A DNA stretch of 64,000 nt from Pseudomonas putida. Its GTDB lineage: Bacteria; Pseudomonadota; Gammaproteobacteria; Pseudomonadales; Pseudomonadaceae. Under the pieces are notes generated by a model. It had not been told where the DNA came from and did not search any database. It saw only the letters and a list, made by a program, of their open reading frames with translations. Where the stretch lies: positions 248,001 through 312,000 of the forward strand of contig NZ_CP109603.1 of NCBI RefSeq assembly GCF_025905425.1, read 5' to 3'. Below are positions 24,472 to 34,599 of the stretch, piece by piece. The stretch's first letter is position 1; each line of letters starts with the position of its first letter. The position numbers were made by a program, and so were the translations under genes.

Positions 24472-25725
24472 TTACAGCAGATTCAACGGGTAGCTCACGA
24501 TCAAGCGGTTCTCATCGAATGCGTTGGTGCTGAAGTCCCGGCGCATGGTCGAGTTGCGCCATTTCAGCGAAAGGTCCTTGAAGCTGCCTGACTGCACCAC
24601 GTAGGCCAGCTCTGTTTCCCGTGCCCACTCCTTGCCGTCGTCAACGCCACCTGCAGTCACGTTGTCACCCTTGATGTAGCGGTTCATCAGGGTCAGCCCC
24701 GGTACCCCGACGGTGGCGAAGTTGAAGTCATGCCGGACCTGCCAGGAGCGCTCCTTGGCGTTGTCGAAGCTTGAGTTGTAGCTGTCGTTGGCCAAAGTGC
24801 CGCCACTGGTGCCGTTGACGCGCATCCAGGCATCATCGCCACTGACCTTTTGCAGGCCGACGTAGAAGGTATGGCCCTGGTAGCGTGCCGAAAGCAGCGC
24901 CGAGGCGGTGCGGTTGTCCAGTTCGCCGGCGCGCTCGGCACCGTCTTCCTTGCCGATGAAGTAACCGAGGTTGGCGCCCAGGGTCCAGTCGCCCAGAGGC
25001 TGGCTATGGACCACGTTCAGGTACTGCTGACGGTAGATGTCCTTGAGCTGGGCATTCCACAGGCCAATCATCGTGCGTTTGTCGTTGAAGGTGTATTCAC
25101 CGCCGCCGAAATTGAAGCGGTCGGAGGTGAATGCACCGCGGCCATTGAGCGACATGTCTTCCATGCTGGCGTCGTTGCGCGGGCTGTTGGCGCGGAACTG
25201 GCCAGCGTACAGGGTCAGGCCGTCGATCTCCTTGGACGTGAGCTGGCCACCGCGGAAGGTCTGTGGCAGCGAGCGGCCATCATCCGAGCGCAGGATCGGC
25301 AGCACCGGCATCCATTCCCCGACTTTGAGCTCAGTCTGCGAGACCTTGGCTTTCAGGGCCACGCCCAGGCGGCCGAAATCATCTGCAGGGCGGCCGTCGT
25401 CGTGCACCGGCAGCAGGTGGGTGTTGGTGGTGCCTTTACCGCCATCGAGTTTGACCGAGTACATGCCCAGTACATCCACGCCGAAACCGACGGTGCCTTG
25501 GGTGAAGCCCGAACGGGCATCGAGGATGAAGCTCTGGGTCCATTCCTCGGCCTTGGCCTGCGGGTGCGCCGGGTCGACGAAGTTGCGGTTGATGTAGAAG
25601 TTGCGCAGGTTGAGGGTGGCCTTGGCGTCCTCCATGAAACCACCGTCGGCGGCGATAACGGGGAGGGTGCAGGACATGGCCAACAGGCCTGGCAGCAGCT
25701 GGCGTGCGGGGTGCGAAATGCTCAT
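24472..25725 (-). CDS. OprD-family outer-membrane porin (BenF-like)
   Basis: This 417-residue porin belongs to the OprD/OpdK family, which imports small carboxylates and aromatic acids. A signal peptide (residues 1-25, ending LPVIA before ADGG) is followed by DAKATLNLRNFYINRNF, typical of the first strand. The C-terminal strand ends NRLIVSYPLNLL. The start at 25725 is chosen for the signal peptide; its ribosome site is weak and an in-frame TTG lies at 25812. A 13-of-15 PcaR box lies upstream on the same strand, so it is a candidate PcaR-controlled channel for protocatechuate-type substrates. Confidence 0.87.
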   Translation of the reverse strand: MSISHPARQLLPGLLAMSCTLPVIAADGGFMEDAKATLNLRNFYINRNFVDPAHPQAKAEEWTQSFILDARSGFTQGTVGFGVDVLGMYSVKLDGGKGTTNTHLLPVHDDGRPADDFGRLGVALKAKVSQTELKVGEWMPVLPILRSDDGRSLPQTFRGGQLTSKEIDGLTLYAGQFRANSPRNDASMEDMSLNGRGAFTSDRFNFGGGEYTFNDKRTMIGLWNAQLKDIYRQQYLNVVHSQPLGDWTLGANLGYFIGKEDGAERAGELDNRTASALLSARYQGHTFYVGLQKVSGDDAWMRVNGTSGGTLANDSYNSSFDNAKERSWQVRHDFNFATVGVPGLTLMNRYIKGDNVTAGGVDDGKEWARETELAYVVQSGSFKDLSLKWRNSTMRRDFSTNAFDENRLIVSYPLNLL

Positions 25726-25874
25726 CTGTCGTGGATCTCTTGTTTTTATGGGCGAGCCGTCGTGCTGCAGGATGCGGCCTGCAGGTGCGGGTCTTTTGAT
25801 GAACGTGGGCAACGTTGCGTGAGCGGATGGTGCGGGGTTGGGAAGGGGCGAGGCAATTCGTCGCGGACGGTATG

Positions 25875-25889
25875 GGGCGATAATCGAAC
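25875..25889 (-). promoter_or_regulatory. PcaR-box-like operator upstream of the porin gene
   Basis: On the minus strand gttcgattatcgccc matches the PcaR box in 13 of 15 bases, about 150 bases before the porin start. The remainder of the gap 25726-26080 is occupied by the REP pair and the ttgC terminator. Confidence 0.6.
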
Positions 25890-25917
25890 GGAATGTTCCA
25901 GTTGGTTAACTATTGTC

Positions 25918-26022
25918 AGTGCCGGCCTCTTCGCGGGGCAAGCCCGCTCCCACAGATACCGCACAATTCCCAATTGCATGGAGCCTGTGGGAGCGGGCTT
26001 GCCCCGCGAAGAGGCCGGCACT
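25918..26022. repeat. Long paired REP (BIME)
   Basis: Inverted arms of about 38 bases (beginning agtgccggcctcttcgcggg) surround a spacer of about 29 bases. It lies between the porin promoter and the end of ttgC. Confidence 0.88.
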
Positions 26023-26030
26023 GGCAACCG

Positions 26031-26061
26031 AAAACAAAAAGCCCACCGCGAAGGTGGGCTT
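26031..26061 (-). terminator. Rho-independent terminator of ttgABC
   Basis: On the minus strand the stem agcccacc/ggtgggct is followed by tttttgtttt. It lies about 20 bases after the ttgC stop. Confidence 0.9.
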
Positions 26062-26080
26062 GATGCTGCTACCAGATCAT

Positions 26081-27535
26081 TCAGCCTTTCGGTGTCTGCA
26101 CCGAAGCCTGCTGATTGGCCTGCCCGGTCTGCTCGTACCAGCCACCGCCGAGCGCCTTGTACAGGTTGACCTCGCTGGTCAGCTGCGACAGGCGATCACC
26201 GATCAGTGCCTGTTGGGCGCTGAACAGGTTACGTTGGGCGTCGAGGAAGGTCAGGTTGCTGTCGATACCAATCCGGTAGCGACGCTCTGCCAGGCGGTAG
26301 TAATCCTGGTTGGCTTGCACCAGGTCACGTTGCGCCTGCAGCTGCTCTTCGAAGGTCTTGCGCGCAGCCAGGCCATCGGAGACTTCCTGGAAGGCAGTCT
26401 GGATGGTCTTTTCGTACTGGGCGACGTTGATGTCCTTCTGGATCTTCGAGTAGTCCAGGCTGGCCTTCAGGCTGCCGGCGTTGAAAATCGGCAGGTTGAT
26501 CTGTGGCTGGAACAGCCAGGTACCCGACCCTCCCTTGAACAGGCCGCCCATGTCCGGGCTCAAGGTCCCGGCGTTGGCGGTCAGGCTGATGCTCGGGAAG
26601 AACGCTGCACGGGCTGCGCCGATGTTGGCGTTGGCGGCCTTGAGCAGGTGCTCGGCTTCCTGGATGTCCGGGCGGCGCTGGAGGATGTCCGACGGCAGGC
26701 CGGCCGGTACTTCGGCAAGCTGGTCGGCATTGAGCTCCAGCGGCTTGGGCAGGTCGGCCGGTACGCCGGTGCCCAGCAGCACGGTCAGGCTGTTGAGGTC
26801 CTGAGCCACCAGGCGCTGGTACTGCGAGTACTTGACCCGCGCGCCTTCGACGGCAGTACGTGCCTGGCTGAGGTCGAGGGCCGAGGCTACCCCAACTTCG
26901 TTGCTGCGGCGGGTCAGGTTGTAGCTTTCCTGGTAGGTCTTCAGGGTCTCTTCGGTCAGCTTGAACAGCGCCTGATCCGCCTGCCAGGTGTAGTAGGCGT
27001 TGGCCACACTGGCCACCAGGGCGATCTGCGTGGAGCGTCGCGCCTGCTCGCTGGACAGGTAGGTTTCGAGGGCTTGCTCGCTCAGGCTGCGCACACGGCC
27101 GAACAGGTCCAGCTCATAGGCACTGACGCCGAGGGTGGCCGAGTACTGGCTGGTGATTTCGGCTTGGCCGGTCTGCGACGTGTTCGCCGGTACGCGCTGG
27201 CGGCTGCCGCTGCCCGTGGCCGAAACCGCCGGGAACAGGTCGGCCCGCTGGATACGGTACTGCGCGCGGTAGGCGTCGATGTTCAGCGCCGCGACACGCA
27301 GGTCGCGGTTGTTGACCAGCGAGGTCTGGATCAGTTGCTGCAGCGCCGGGTCGTGGAAGAACTGGCGCCAGCCCTGTTCGGCGGCGGCAACGTCTGCCGA
27401 CTCGGTCGGCGAGTACGCAGGGCCTTGCGGCCACTGCGCAGCCACCGGCGCATCCGGGGTCTGGTAGTCAGGAATAAGCGAGCAGCCGCCAAGAATCAAA
27501 GCAGATACCGCCAGGGACAACAAAGACTTGGTCAT
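26081..27535 (-). CDS. ttgC: Outer-membrane channel of the TtgABC efflux pump
   Basis: This 484-residue OprM/TolC-family lipoprotein has the lipobox LILGGC (Cys18). The outer-membrane factor repeats are present, including [14 protein letters not shown] and [32 protein letters not shown], each twice-duplicated in the family. Together with TtgA and TtgB it exports antibiotics, solvents and plant aromatics. The start overlaps the ttgB stop by 4 bases. A strong terminator follows. Confidence 0.96.
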   Translation of the reverse strand: MTKSLLSLAVSALILGGCSLIPDYQTPDAPVAAQWPQGPAYSPTESADVAAAEQGWRQFFHDPALQQLIQTSLVNNRDLRVAALNIDAYRAQYRIQRADLFPAVSATGSGSRQRVPANTSQTGQAEITSQYSATLGVSAYELDLFGRVRSLSEQALETYLSSEQARRSTQIALVASVANAYYTWQADQALFKLTEETLKTYQESYNLTRRSNEVGVASALDLSQARTAVEGARVKYSQYQRLVAQDLNSLTVLLGTGVPADLPKPLELNADQLAEVPAGLPSDILQRRPDIQEAEHLLKAANANIGAARAAFFPSISLTANAGTLSPDMGGLFKGGSGTWLFQPQINLPIFNAGSLKASLDYSKIQKDINVAQYEKTIQTAFQEVSDGLAARKTFEEQLQAQRDLVQANQDYYRLAERRYRIGIDSNLTFLDAQRNLFSAQQALIGDRLSQLTSEVNLYKALGGGWYEQTGQANQQASVQTPKG

Positions 27536-30500
27536 TGCCCAGCCTCATAACGTGGAGTTTCAGGGGTGGCGTCTGTTTCCGGCTTTTTGCTGCCGAACAC
27601 CGACGACACAGCGACGAAGAATAGCGGTACCCAGAAGATTGCCAACACGGTCGCACTGATCATGCCGCCGATCACACCGGTGCCGATGGCATGCTGGCTG
27701 CCGGCGCCCGCGCCGCTGGCGATGGTCAACGGTACCACGCCGAGGATGAACGCCAGCGAGGTCATGATGATCGGGCGCAGACGCATGCGGCATGCTTCGA
27801 TGGTGGCGTCATACAGGCTACGGCCCTGCTCGTGCAGTTCCTTGGCGAATTCGACGATCAGAATCGCGTTCTTCGCCGCCAGGCCAATGGTGGTCAACAG
27901 GCCGACCAGGAAGTACACGTCGTTGGACAACCCGCGCAGGCTGGTGGCGATCAGCGCACCGATGATACCCAGCGGTACTACCAGTACGACCGCGATCGGG
28001 ATCGACCAGCTTTCGTACAGGGCTGCCAGGCACAGGAACACGAACAGGATCGAGAGGGCGAACAGCGCTGGCATCTGCGAGCCAGACAGTTTTTCCTCGT
28101 AGGACATACCCGTCCAGGAGAAACCGATGCCGCTAGGCAACTCGCCGACGATTCGCTCGACTTCAGCCATGGCCTCACCGGTACTGTAGCCCGGAGCCGG
28201 AGCACCCAGCACCTCGACCGCTTCCACGCCGTTGTAACGCGACAGTTTCGGCGAACCGTAGGTCCATTCGCCCTTGGCGAAGGAGGAGAACGGCACCATC
28301 TCGCCCTTACCGTTGCGCACGTACCACTTCTGCAGGTCTTCCGGGCTCATCCGGGCGTTCGGTTCACCCTGGATGTAGACCTTCTTGACCCGACCACGGT
28401 CGATGAAGTCGTTGACGTAGCTGGCACCCAGGGCAATCGACAGGGTGTTGTTGATGTCGGCGATGGTCACGCCCAGGGCACTGGCACGTTCGTCGTCGAT
28501 GGTCAGTTGGTACTGCGGCTCATCGTTCAGGCCGTTCGGGCGCACTGCCATGAGGATCTTGCTTTGTGCGGCCTTGGCCAGGAACTGGTTGCGCGCTTCC
28601 ATCAGCTTGGCATGGCCAACCCCGGCGCGGTCCTGAAGGAACACATCGAAGCCGGTGGCGTTACCCAGTTCGAGTACAGCCGGCGGGGCGAAGGCGAACA
28701 CCATCGCATCGCGGAAGCTGAAGAAATGCTGCTGGGCGCGCGTAGACAGGTTGAACACGCTGTTCTCTGCCGAACGCTCCCCCCATGGCTTGAGCATGAT
28801 GAACGCCATGCCCGAGCTCTGGCCGCGGCCCGCGAAGTTGAAGCCGTTCACGGTAAATACCGAAGCCACGGTGTCGGCTTCTTCCTTGAGCAGGTACTCA
28901 CGCATCTGGTCGACCACCACCTGGGTGCGCTCGGCACTGGAGCCAGCCGGGGTCTGCACCTGGGCGAACAGTACGCCCTGGTCTTCTTCAGGCAAGAACG
29001 CAGTCGGGATGCGGGCGAACAGCCAGATCATGCCCACCACGATCAGGGCGTAGGCCAGCAGGAACGGCACTTTGTTGCGCAGGATGGTACCCACGCTGCG
29101 CTCGTAGCCGTTCACGCTGCGGTCGAAGTTGCGGTTGAACCAGCCGAAGAAACCGCCTTTGGCCGTGTGGTGCTCGCCCTTCTTCAGCGGCTTGAGCATG
29201 GTTGCGCACAATGCCGGGGTGAAGATCAGCGCCACCAGCACCGACAGGCCCATGGCCGAGACGATGGTGATGGAGAACTGCCGGTAGATCACACCCGTGG
29301 AGCCGCCGAAGAAGGCCATTGGCAGCAGTACCGCCGACAGCACCAGGGCAATACCCACCAGAGCACCCTGGATCTGCTCCATGGAGCGCTTGGTGGCTTC
29401 CTTGGGCGGCAAGCCTTCCTCGGACATCACCCGTTCGACGTTCTCCACCACGACGATGGCATCGTCCACCAGCAAGCCGATGGCCAGGACCATGGCGAAC
29501 ATGGTCAGGGTGTTGATACTGAAGCCCGCAGCGGCAAGGATGCCGAAGGTACCCAGCAACACCACCGGCACGGTCATGGTGGTGATGATGGTGGCACGGA
29601 AGTTCTGCAGGAACAGGTACATCACCAGGAACACCAGGACCACGGCTTCGATCAGGGTGTGGATTACCCCGCTGATCGATTCGGTGACCACGGGTGTGGT
29701 GTCATACGGGAACACGGCCTTCACGCCCGGCGGGAAGAACGGTTCGAGGTCGCTGATGGTCTGGCGCAGTGCCTTGGCGGTGTCCAGGGCGTTGGCGCCG
29801 GTCGCCAGCTTGACCGCCAGGCCCGAAGCAGGCTTGCCGTTGAACTGGGCGCTGACGGCGTAGTTCTCGCCGCCCAGGCCAACCTCGGCGACATCGCCCA
29901 GGCGAACCTGCGAGCCGTCGTTGTTGACCTTGAGCAGGATCTTCTCGAACTGCTCGGCGGTCTGCAGGCGGGTCTTGCCGATGATGGTGGCGTTGAGCTG
30001 GGTACCCGGCATGGCCGGCAGGCCGCCGAGCTGGCCGGACGACACCTGCACGTTCTGCGCAGCGACTGCGGTCTTGACGTCGACGGGCGTCAGCTGGAAC
30101 TTGTTCAGCTTGGCCGGATCGAGCCAGATACGCATGGCGTACTGGGCACCGAACACCTGGAAGTCACCCACGCCGGCAGTCCGCGAAATCGGGTCCTGCA
30201 TGTTCGAGACGATGTAGTTGGCCAAGTCGTCCTTGGTCATGCTGCCATCTTCGGACACCAGGCCGATCACCAGCAGGAAGTTTTTCACCGCCTTGGTAAC
30301 GCGAATACCTTGTTGCTGGACTTCTTGCGGCAACAGCGGGGTGGCCAGGTTCAGCTTGTTCTGAACCTGAACCTGCGCGGTGTCGGCGTTGGTGCCTTGC
30401 TCGAAGGTGGCGGTGATGGTCATGCTGCCGTCGGAGTTACTCTCCGAAGACACATAACGCAGGTTGTCGATACCGTTGAGCTGCTGCTCGATGACCTGCA

Positions 30501-30684
30501 CCACGGTGTCCTGCACCGTCTGCGCCGAGGCGCCCGGGTAGGACACGGCGATGGCGATGGCCGGTGGCGCGATGCTCGGGTACTGGTTGATCGGCAACTT
30601 CAGGATCGACAGTGCCCCGACCAGCATGATCACCAAGGCGATCACCCAGGCGAAGATCGGGCGATCGATAAAGAACTTCGACAT
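27532..30684 (-). CDS. ttgB: RND efflux transporter TtgB
   Basis: The 1050-residue inner-membrane proton-driven pump is of the HAE1 family. Its 12 membrane segments and two large periplasmic loops are of normal length. The TM4 proton-relay aspartates are in [17 protein letters not shown], and a second copy of TM-rich repeats occurs in the C-terminal half ([24 protein letters not shown]). It is the second gene of ttgABC, 3 bases after ttgA. Substrates known for the family in P. putida include toluene, chloramphenicol and flavonoids. Confidence 0.96.
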   Translation of the reverse strand: MSKFFIDRPIFAWVIALVIMLVGALSILKLPINQYPSIAPPAIAIAVSYPGASAQTVQDTVVQVIEQQLNGIDNLRYVSSESNSDGSMTITATFEQGTNADTAQVQVQNKLNLATPLLPQEVQQQGIRVTKAVKNFLLVIGLVSEDGSMTKDDLANYIVSNMQDPISRTAGVGDFQVFGAQYAMRIWLDPAKLNKFQLTPVDVKTAVAAQNVQVSSGQLGGLPAMPGTQLNATIIGKTRLQTAEQFEKILLKVNNDGSQVRLGDVAEVGLGGENYAVSAQFNGKPASGLAVKLATGANALDTAKALRQTISDLEPFFPPGVKAVFPYDTTPVVTESISGVIHTLIEAVVLVFLVMYLFLQNFRATIITTMTVPVVLLGTFGILAAAGFSINTLTMFAMVLAIGLLVDDAIVVVENVERVMSEEGLPPKEATKRSMEQIQGALVGIALVLSAVLLPMAFFGGSTGVIYRQFSITIVSAMGLSVLVALIFTPALCATMLKPLKKGEHHTAKGGFFGWFNRNFDRSVNGYERSVGTILRNKVPFLLAYALIVVGMIWLFARIPTAFLPEEDQGVLFAQVQTPAGSSAERTQVVVDQMREYLLKEEADTVASVFTVNGFNFAGRGQSSGMAFIMLKPWGERSAENSVFNLSTRAQQHFFSFRDAMVFAFAPPAVLELGNATGFDVFLQDRAGVGHAKLMEARNQFLAKAAQSKILMAVRPNGLNDEPQYQLTIDDERASALGVTIADINNTLSIALGASYVNDFIDRGRVKKVYIQGEPNARMSPEDLQKWYVRNGKGEMVPFSSFAKGEWTYGSPKLSRYNGVEAVEVLGAPAPGYSTGEAMAEVERIVGELPSGIGFSWTGMSYEEKLSGSQMPALFALSILFVFLCLAALYESWSIPIAVVLVVPLGIIGALIATSLRGLSNDVYFLVGLLTTIGLAAKNAILIVEFAKELHEQGRSLYDATIEACRMRLRPIIMTSLAFILGVVPLTIASGAGAGSQHAIGTGVIGGMISATVLAIFWVPLFFVAVSSVFGSKKPETDATPETPRYEAGQ

Positions 30685-30687
30685 GGT

Positions 30688-31842
30688 TTACTCCGCTTTG
30701 GCGTCTACTTTCGCCGCGTTGGCCTGATCAGGGCTGGCCGGCTTATTGACGTTGGTGGCTTCGCTGACCTTGACCTCGACACCTGGGCGTACGTACTGCA
30801 GGCCTTCGGTGATCAGGCGGTCGCCTGCGTTCAGGCCTTCCTCGATCAGCCAGTCACTGCCCAGGGTACGGCTGGCCTTGAGCTGGCGCAGTTCGACCTT
30901 GTTTTCCTGGTTGACCACCAGTGCGGTCGGTGCGCCCTTGAGGTCGCGGGTCACGCCCTGCTGTGGGGCCAGGATGGCGTTGGCGTTGACCCCGGCGCGC
31001 AGGCGGGCATGCACGAACATGCCTGGCAGCAGGGTGTGGTCGGGGTTCGGGAAGATCGCGCGCAAGGTCACCGAACCGGTGGTCTCGTCGACCGCGACTT
31101 CGGAGAACTCCAGGCGACCTTGCTGTTTGAACAGGCTGCCGTCTTCGAGGATCAGTTGCACCGAGGCGGCGTTATCGCCGGCCTTCTGCAACTGACCGCT
31201 TTCCAGGTCACGGCGCAGCTTGAGCAGCTCGGCGGTGGACTGGGTTACGTCGACGTAGACCGGGTCGAGTTGCTGGATGGTGGCCATGGCGTTGGTCTGG
31301 CCATTGCTCACCAGCGCGCCCTCGGTGAACGTGGAACGGCCGATGCGGCCGCTGATCGGTGCCAGAACCTTGGTGTAGCGCAGGTCGATCTGGGCACTTT
31401 TCAGTGCAGCTTCTGCCTGCAATCGTTTGGCATTGGCGTCGTCGTATTCCTGCTTGGAGACAGCCTGTTCATCGATCAGCTGCTTGTAGCGCTCGGCGAG
31501 CGAGCGGGTCGCCTGCAGGTTGGCCTGGGCATTGGCCAGGTTGGCCTCGTAGACGGCAGGGTCGATCTGGTACAGCTGCTGGCCTTCCTTGACGTCGCTG
31601 CCTTCCTTGAACAGGCGCTTGAGAATGATGCCATTGACCTGCGGGCGCACTTCGGCGACGCGATAGGACGTGGTACGCCCCGGCAATTCCGAGGTCAGGG
31701 TGAAGGTTTGTGGCTGGAGGGTCACGACGCCGACCTGAGGAGCCTGCGCCGCGGGCGCTGCTTCTTCTTTCTTGCAGCCACTGAGCAGAGTTGCCAGGGC
31801 GACGGCGGAAACCAGAGCGGTAACGGCTGGCTTGAATTGCAT
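30688..31842 (-). CDS. ttgA: Membrane-fusion protein TtgA
   Basis: The 384-residue periplasmic adaptor is a lipoprotein with lipobox LLSGC (Cys22). It has the HlyD-type lipoyl domain around EGSDVKEGQQLYQIDPAVYEANLA, a helical hairpin and a beta-barrel region. It links TtgB to TtgC. The start at 31842 gives the known length and lies 100-130 bases from the TtgR operator; a 12-residue upstream extension was rejected. Confidence 0.96.
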   Translation of the reverse strand: MQFKPAVTALVSAVALATLLSGCKKEEAAPAAQAPQVGVVTLQPQTFTLTSELPGRTTSYRVAEVRPQVNGIILKRLFKEGSDVKEGQQLYQIDPAVYEANLANAQANLQATRSLAERYKQLIDEQAVSKQEYDDANAKRLQAEAALKSAQIDLRYTKVLAPISGRIGRSTFTEGALVSNGQTNAMATIQQLDPVYVDVTQSTAELLKLRRDLESGQLQKAGDNAASVQLILEDGSLFKQQGRLEFSEVAVDETTGSVTLRAIFPNPDHTLLPGMFVHARLRAGVNANAILAPQQGVTRDLKGAPTALVVNQENKVELRQLKASRTLGSDWLIEEGLNAGDRLITEGLQYVRPGVEVKVSEATNVNKPASPDQANAAKVDAKAE

Positions 31843-31941
31843 GAGGATCCTCGGGTCGCTGGAGCAGGAGACGCTCAAGAGTAATGGAAGAGTCTGATCA
31901 GAAAAATGCTATCCGGTGGATAAATAGCTTGCTAAGGAATA

Positions 31942-31969
31942 TACTTACATTCATGGTTGTTTGTAAATA
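31942..31969. promoter_or_regulatory. TtgR operator in the ttgA-ttgR intergenic region
   Basis: The imperfect palindrome tacttacattcatggttgtt (continuing to 31969) is the known TtgR-binding site of the ttgABC/ttgR divergent promoters. It overlaps both promoters in the family; effector binding to TtgR releases it. Confidence 0.85.
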
Positions 31970-31972
31970 CCG

Positions 31973-32000
31973 CTGGGGGAGTAGTTGATTACTCCCCCAG
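31973..32000 (+). promoter_or_regulatory. Perfect inverted repeat in the ttgR leader
   Basis: Arms ctgggggagta and tactcccccag (11 bp) enclose a 6-base loop, directly after the TtgR operator and 98 bases before ttgR. In RNA it would form a strong hairpin near the ttgR transcript start. No T-run follows, so it is not a simple terminator. Confidence 0.5.
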
Positions 32001-32097
32001 CCCTTGATTAGCCCATCCGGGAGACGCCCTGCAGAGGCGACCCCGGCGGTTTCCCCGAGCGCGCCGCGCGCCCGGGCCCAGATGAGGTTGTACTGCC

Positions 32098-32730
32098 ATG
32101 GTCCGTAGAACCAAAGAAGAAGCCCAGGAAACCCGCGCCCAGATCATCGAGGCGGCGGAAAAGGCCTTCTACAAGCGCGGGGTTGCGCGAACCACCTTGG
32201 CTGACATTGCCGAACTGGCGGGTGTGACCCGAGGTGCGATCTACTGGCACTTCAATAACAAGGCGGAACTGGTGCAGGCGCTGCTCGACAGCCTGCACGA
32301 AGCGCATGACCACCTGGCCCGCGCCAGCGAAAGCGAGGACGAACTCGACCCGTTGGGTTGCATGCGCAAGCTGCTGCTGCAAGTGTTCAACGAGCTGGTG
32401 CTCGATGCCCGAACCCGGCGTATCAACGAAATCCTGCATCACAAGTGCGAGTTCACCGATGACATGTGTGAAATTCGCCAGCAGCGCCAGAGCACGGTGC
32501 TGGATTGCCACAAGGGCATTACCCTGGCGCTTGCCAATGCAGTACGCCGGGGCCAGTTGCCTGCCGAGCTGGATGCCGAGCGCGCGGCGGTGGCCATGTT
32601 TGCCTATGTCGATGGCCTGATCGGGCGCTGGTTGCTGCTGCCGGACAGTTTCGATCTGCTGCGTGATGTCGAAAAATGGGTCGACACCGGGCTGGATATG
32701 CTGCGCTTGAGCCCGGCTCTGCGCAAATGA
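32098..32730 (+). CDS. ttgR: TetR-family repressor of ttgABC
   Basis: The 210-residue TetR/AcrR-family repressor has the helix-turn-helix at residues about 33-52 ([24 protein letters not shown]). The C-terminal ligand-binding helices follow. It binds the intergenic operator and is released by antibiotics, flavonoids and other aromatics. Divergently transcribed from ttgABC, as in other P. putida strains. Length and N-terminus ([15 protein letters not shown]) are those expected. Confidence 0.97.
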   Translation: MVRRTKEEAQETRAQIIEAAEKAFYKRGVARTTLADIAELAGVTRGAIYWHFNNKAELVQALLDSLHEAHDHLARASESEDELDPLGCMRKLLLQVFNELVLDARTRRINEILHHKCEFTDDMCEIRQQRQSTVLDCHKGITLALANAVRRGQLPAELDAERAAVAMFAYVDGLIGRWLLLPDSFDLLRDVEKWVDTGLDMLRLSPALRK

Positions 32731-32776
32731 CTCTTTGTTAAGGATTGTGAGGGAGTGTTTCCTCATTGTATTAACG

Positions 32777-32809
32777 GGGCATTAAAAGCGGCCTGTGCTT
32801 TTAATGCCC
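32777..32809 (-). terminator. Hairpin at the end of the EmrB-type gene
   Basis: A perfect 13-bp stem (gggcattaaaagc and gcttttaatgccc) contains the transporter stop codon. It has no strong T-run on either side, so its role as terminator between the convergent ttgR and transporter genes is probable but not certain. Confidence 0.55.
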
Positions 32810-34252
32810 GCGAAGTTGCCGGTCCGGCAACGCCAGCGCCACCACCAGCCCCAGCAGTGCGACCCCGCCACTGCCCATCAGCAGATGCCTGAAGGTCTCC
32901 AGCAACCTTGCCTGTGTCACGGGGTCTGCCTCGCCAGCTTTCAGGCTCCCCAGCAATGGATTGCCCAGCAGCTCGAACCCACCCTGGTGCAGCAGCGCTA
33001 GCAGCAAGCTGGACATGCACGCCACCCCCATGGCCCCCCCGAGCGAGCGGAACAGGTTGGTGGTACTGGTGGCCACGCCGATGTCCTTGCTGTCCACCGC
33101 ACTCTGCGTGCCCACCAGCGAAGTCGGAAACTGCAGCCCGCAGGCAATGCCGGCCAGCAGCATGAACACAGCGCTGAGCAGGGCCGACTGCGGCGGTGTC
33201 ATCGCCATGGCGAAGATGGCCACGGGCATCAATAGCGCACCGGCCAGAATCTGCGGTTTGTAGCGCCCGGTGCGGCTGGTCATGCGACCACCGGTATAGG
33301 CCCCCATGGGCAGGCCCATGACCAGTGGCAGCAAGTGCAGCGCAGCGCTGTCGGCACCGGCACCGGTGATGCCCTGATAGCGCAAGGGCATGAGCATGGT
33401 CAGGGAAATCGACTGGAAGCTTGCGAAAAAGATCACACCCCAACACAGCACCGCCACGCGGTTGCCGAACAGGCCGAGGGGCAGCAGTGGCTCCTGGCAG
33501 CGCCGCTCATGGCCGATGAACAGCACCAGGCCGAGCACGGCGCAGGCAAACAGCGCCAGCACCGGCGGCGCGGTCCAGGCTTGGCCCTGGCCGACCAGGG
33601 TAATGCCCAGCAGCAGGCTGCCCAGGCCAACCGTCAGCAACACGGCGCCGAGGTAATCCACCTGGGCGTTGCGCCGCTTGACCGGCATGTCGCCGAGCGC
33701 GCGCTGAATCGCCCACAACGCCACCACACCCAGTGGCAGGTTGATCCAGAACACCCAGCGCCAGGACAGGTACTCGGTCAGCCAGCCGCCAAGCACCGGC
33801 CCGGCAACGCTGGCCACGGCGTACATACTGCTGAAATAGCCCTGGTAACGGCCACGCTCCCGCGGTGGCACGAAGTCGCCAATGATCGCCTGACTTACCG
33901 ACACCATGCCACCCGCGCCAACCCCTTGCAGCACGCGCGCCAGCACCAACTGCTGCATGTCCTGAGCGAGGGCGCAGGCAATCGACGCCAAGGTAAACAG
34001 CGAGATACCGGTCAGGATCATCCGCCGCCGACCATACAGGTCGCCCAGTTTGCCGTAGATCGGCACCGCCACCGTCATCGCCACCATGTAGCCGGAGATC
34101 ACCCAGGCGAGCAGGCCGACATCGTTGAACTGTGCGGAAATGGCCGGTAGCGAGACGGCGACGATGGTTTGGTCGAGCGCGCCGAGGAAGATGGCCAGCA
34201 TCAGGGCTGTCAGCACGTTGCGCAGGACGGTCGGGGGCAGGGCGGCGGTCAC
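32801..34252 (-). CDS. DHA2/EmrB-QacA-type drug exporter
   Basis: This 483-residue, 14-TM major facilitator exporter has the N-terminal motif FLGALDQTIVAVSLPAI (the DHA2 LDxTIVNVALP-type motif). It also has the loop motif GKLGDLYGRRRMILTG and the antiporter motif VLQGVGAGGMVSVSQAI. Such proteins extrude toxic organic compounds using protons. It is convergent with ttgR and stands alone; no EmrA-type partner is adjacent. Substrates are unknown. Confidence 0.9.
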   Translation of the reverse strand: MTAALPPTVLRNVLTALMLAIFLGALDQTIVAVSLPAISAQFNDVGLLAWVISGYMVAMTVAVPIYGKLGDLYGRRRMILTGISLFTLASIACALAQDMQQLVLARVLQGVGAGGMVSVSQAIIGDFVPPRERGRYQGYFSSMYAVASVAGPVLGGWLTEYLSWRWVFWINLPLGVVALWAIQRALGDMPVKRRNAQVDYLGAVLLTVGLGSLLLGITLVGQGQAWTAPPVLALFACAVLGLVLFIGHERRCQEPLLPLGLFGNRVAVLCWGVIFFASFQSISLTMLMPLRYQGITGAGADSAALHLLPLVMGLPMGAYTGGRMTSRTGRYKPQILAGALLMPVAIFAMAMTPPQSALLSAVFMLLAGIACGLQFPTSLVGTQSAVDSKDIGVATSTTNLFRSLGGAMGVACMSSLLLALLHQGGFELLGNPLLGSLKAGEADPVTQARLLETFRHLLMGSGGVALLGLVVALALPDRQLRGH

Positions 34253-34599
34253 GGAATTACCTTGGCAATGGCGATGAGGCCGATGAATTGTAACCTGACT
34301 TAGGTAGCTTCCTATGTACTATCTGCATCCCCTATGCAAGATCGGCATTGGCGCATTCATCCAGTGAGGCATGGCTGCGTGATATCGTGGCTTTACCGCA
34401 GGGGCTGTAATCCGTGGCCTGCACCAGCTTGGTGCAGCGATTTGCCGCAGGGTTTTCGTGCCGCTGTATCCCACACCTTTTATTCCTCTGCCTGCATGTC
34501 GAGCATGACCGCCCAGATGGCGACGGTTGGAACAGGTCAGGTAGACCCGATTCAGGGGTCGGTAGCAACCGTTCAATTTCACGTTATTGCGGAGTGATC
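34253..34599. other. Intergenic region upstream of the oxaloacetate decarboxylase-like gene
   Basis: These 347 bases contain an 8-bp hairpin (ctgcacca/tggtgcag, 34419-34437) and otherwise no recognised element. Open frames here have unlike composition and no homology. The promoter of the plus-strand gene must lie here. Confidence 0.4.

Noticed and set aside
27691..31884. A 1397-codon open frame on the plus strand
   Set aside because: It is the antisense shadow of ttgA and ttgB, rich in His/Arg/Gly with no recognisable fold; long antisense frames are common in GC-rich DNA.
34334..34597. An 87-codon frame before the oxaloacetate decarboxylase-like gene
   Set aside because: Irregular composition, no ribosome site and no resemblance to known proteins; treated as intergenic.
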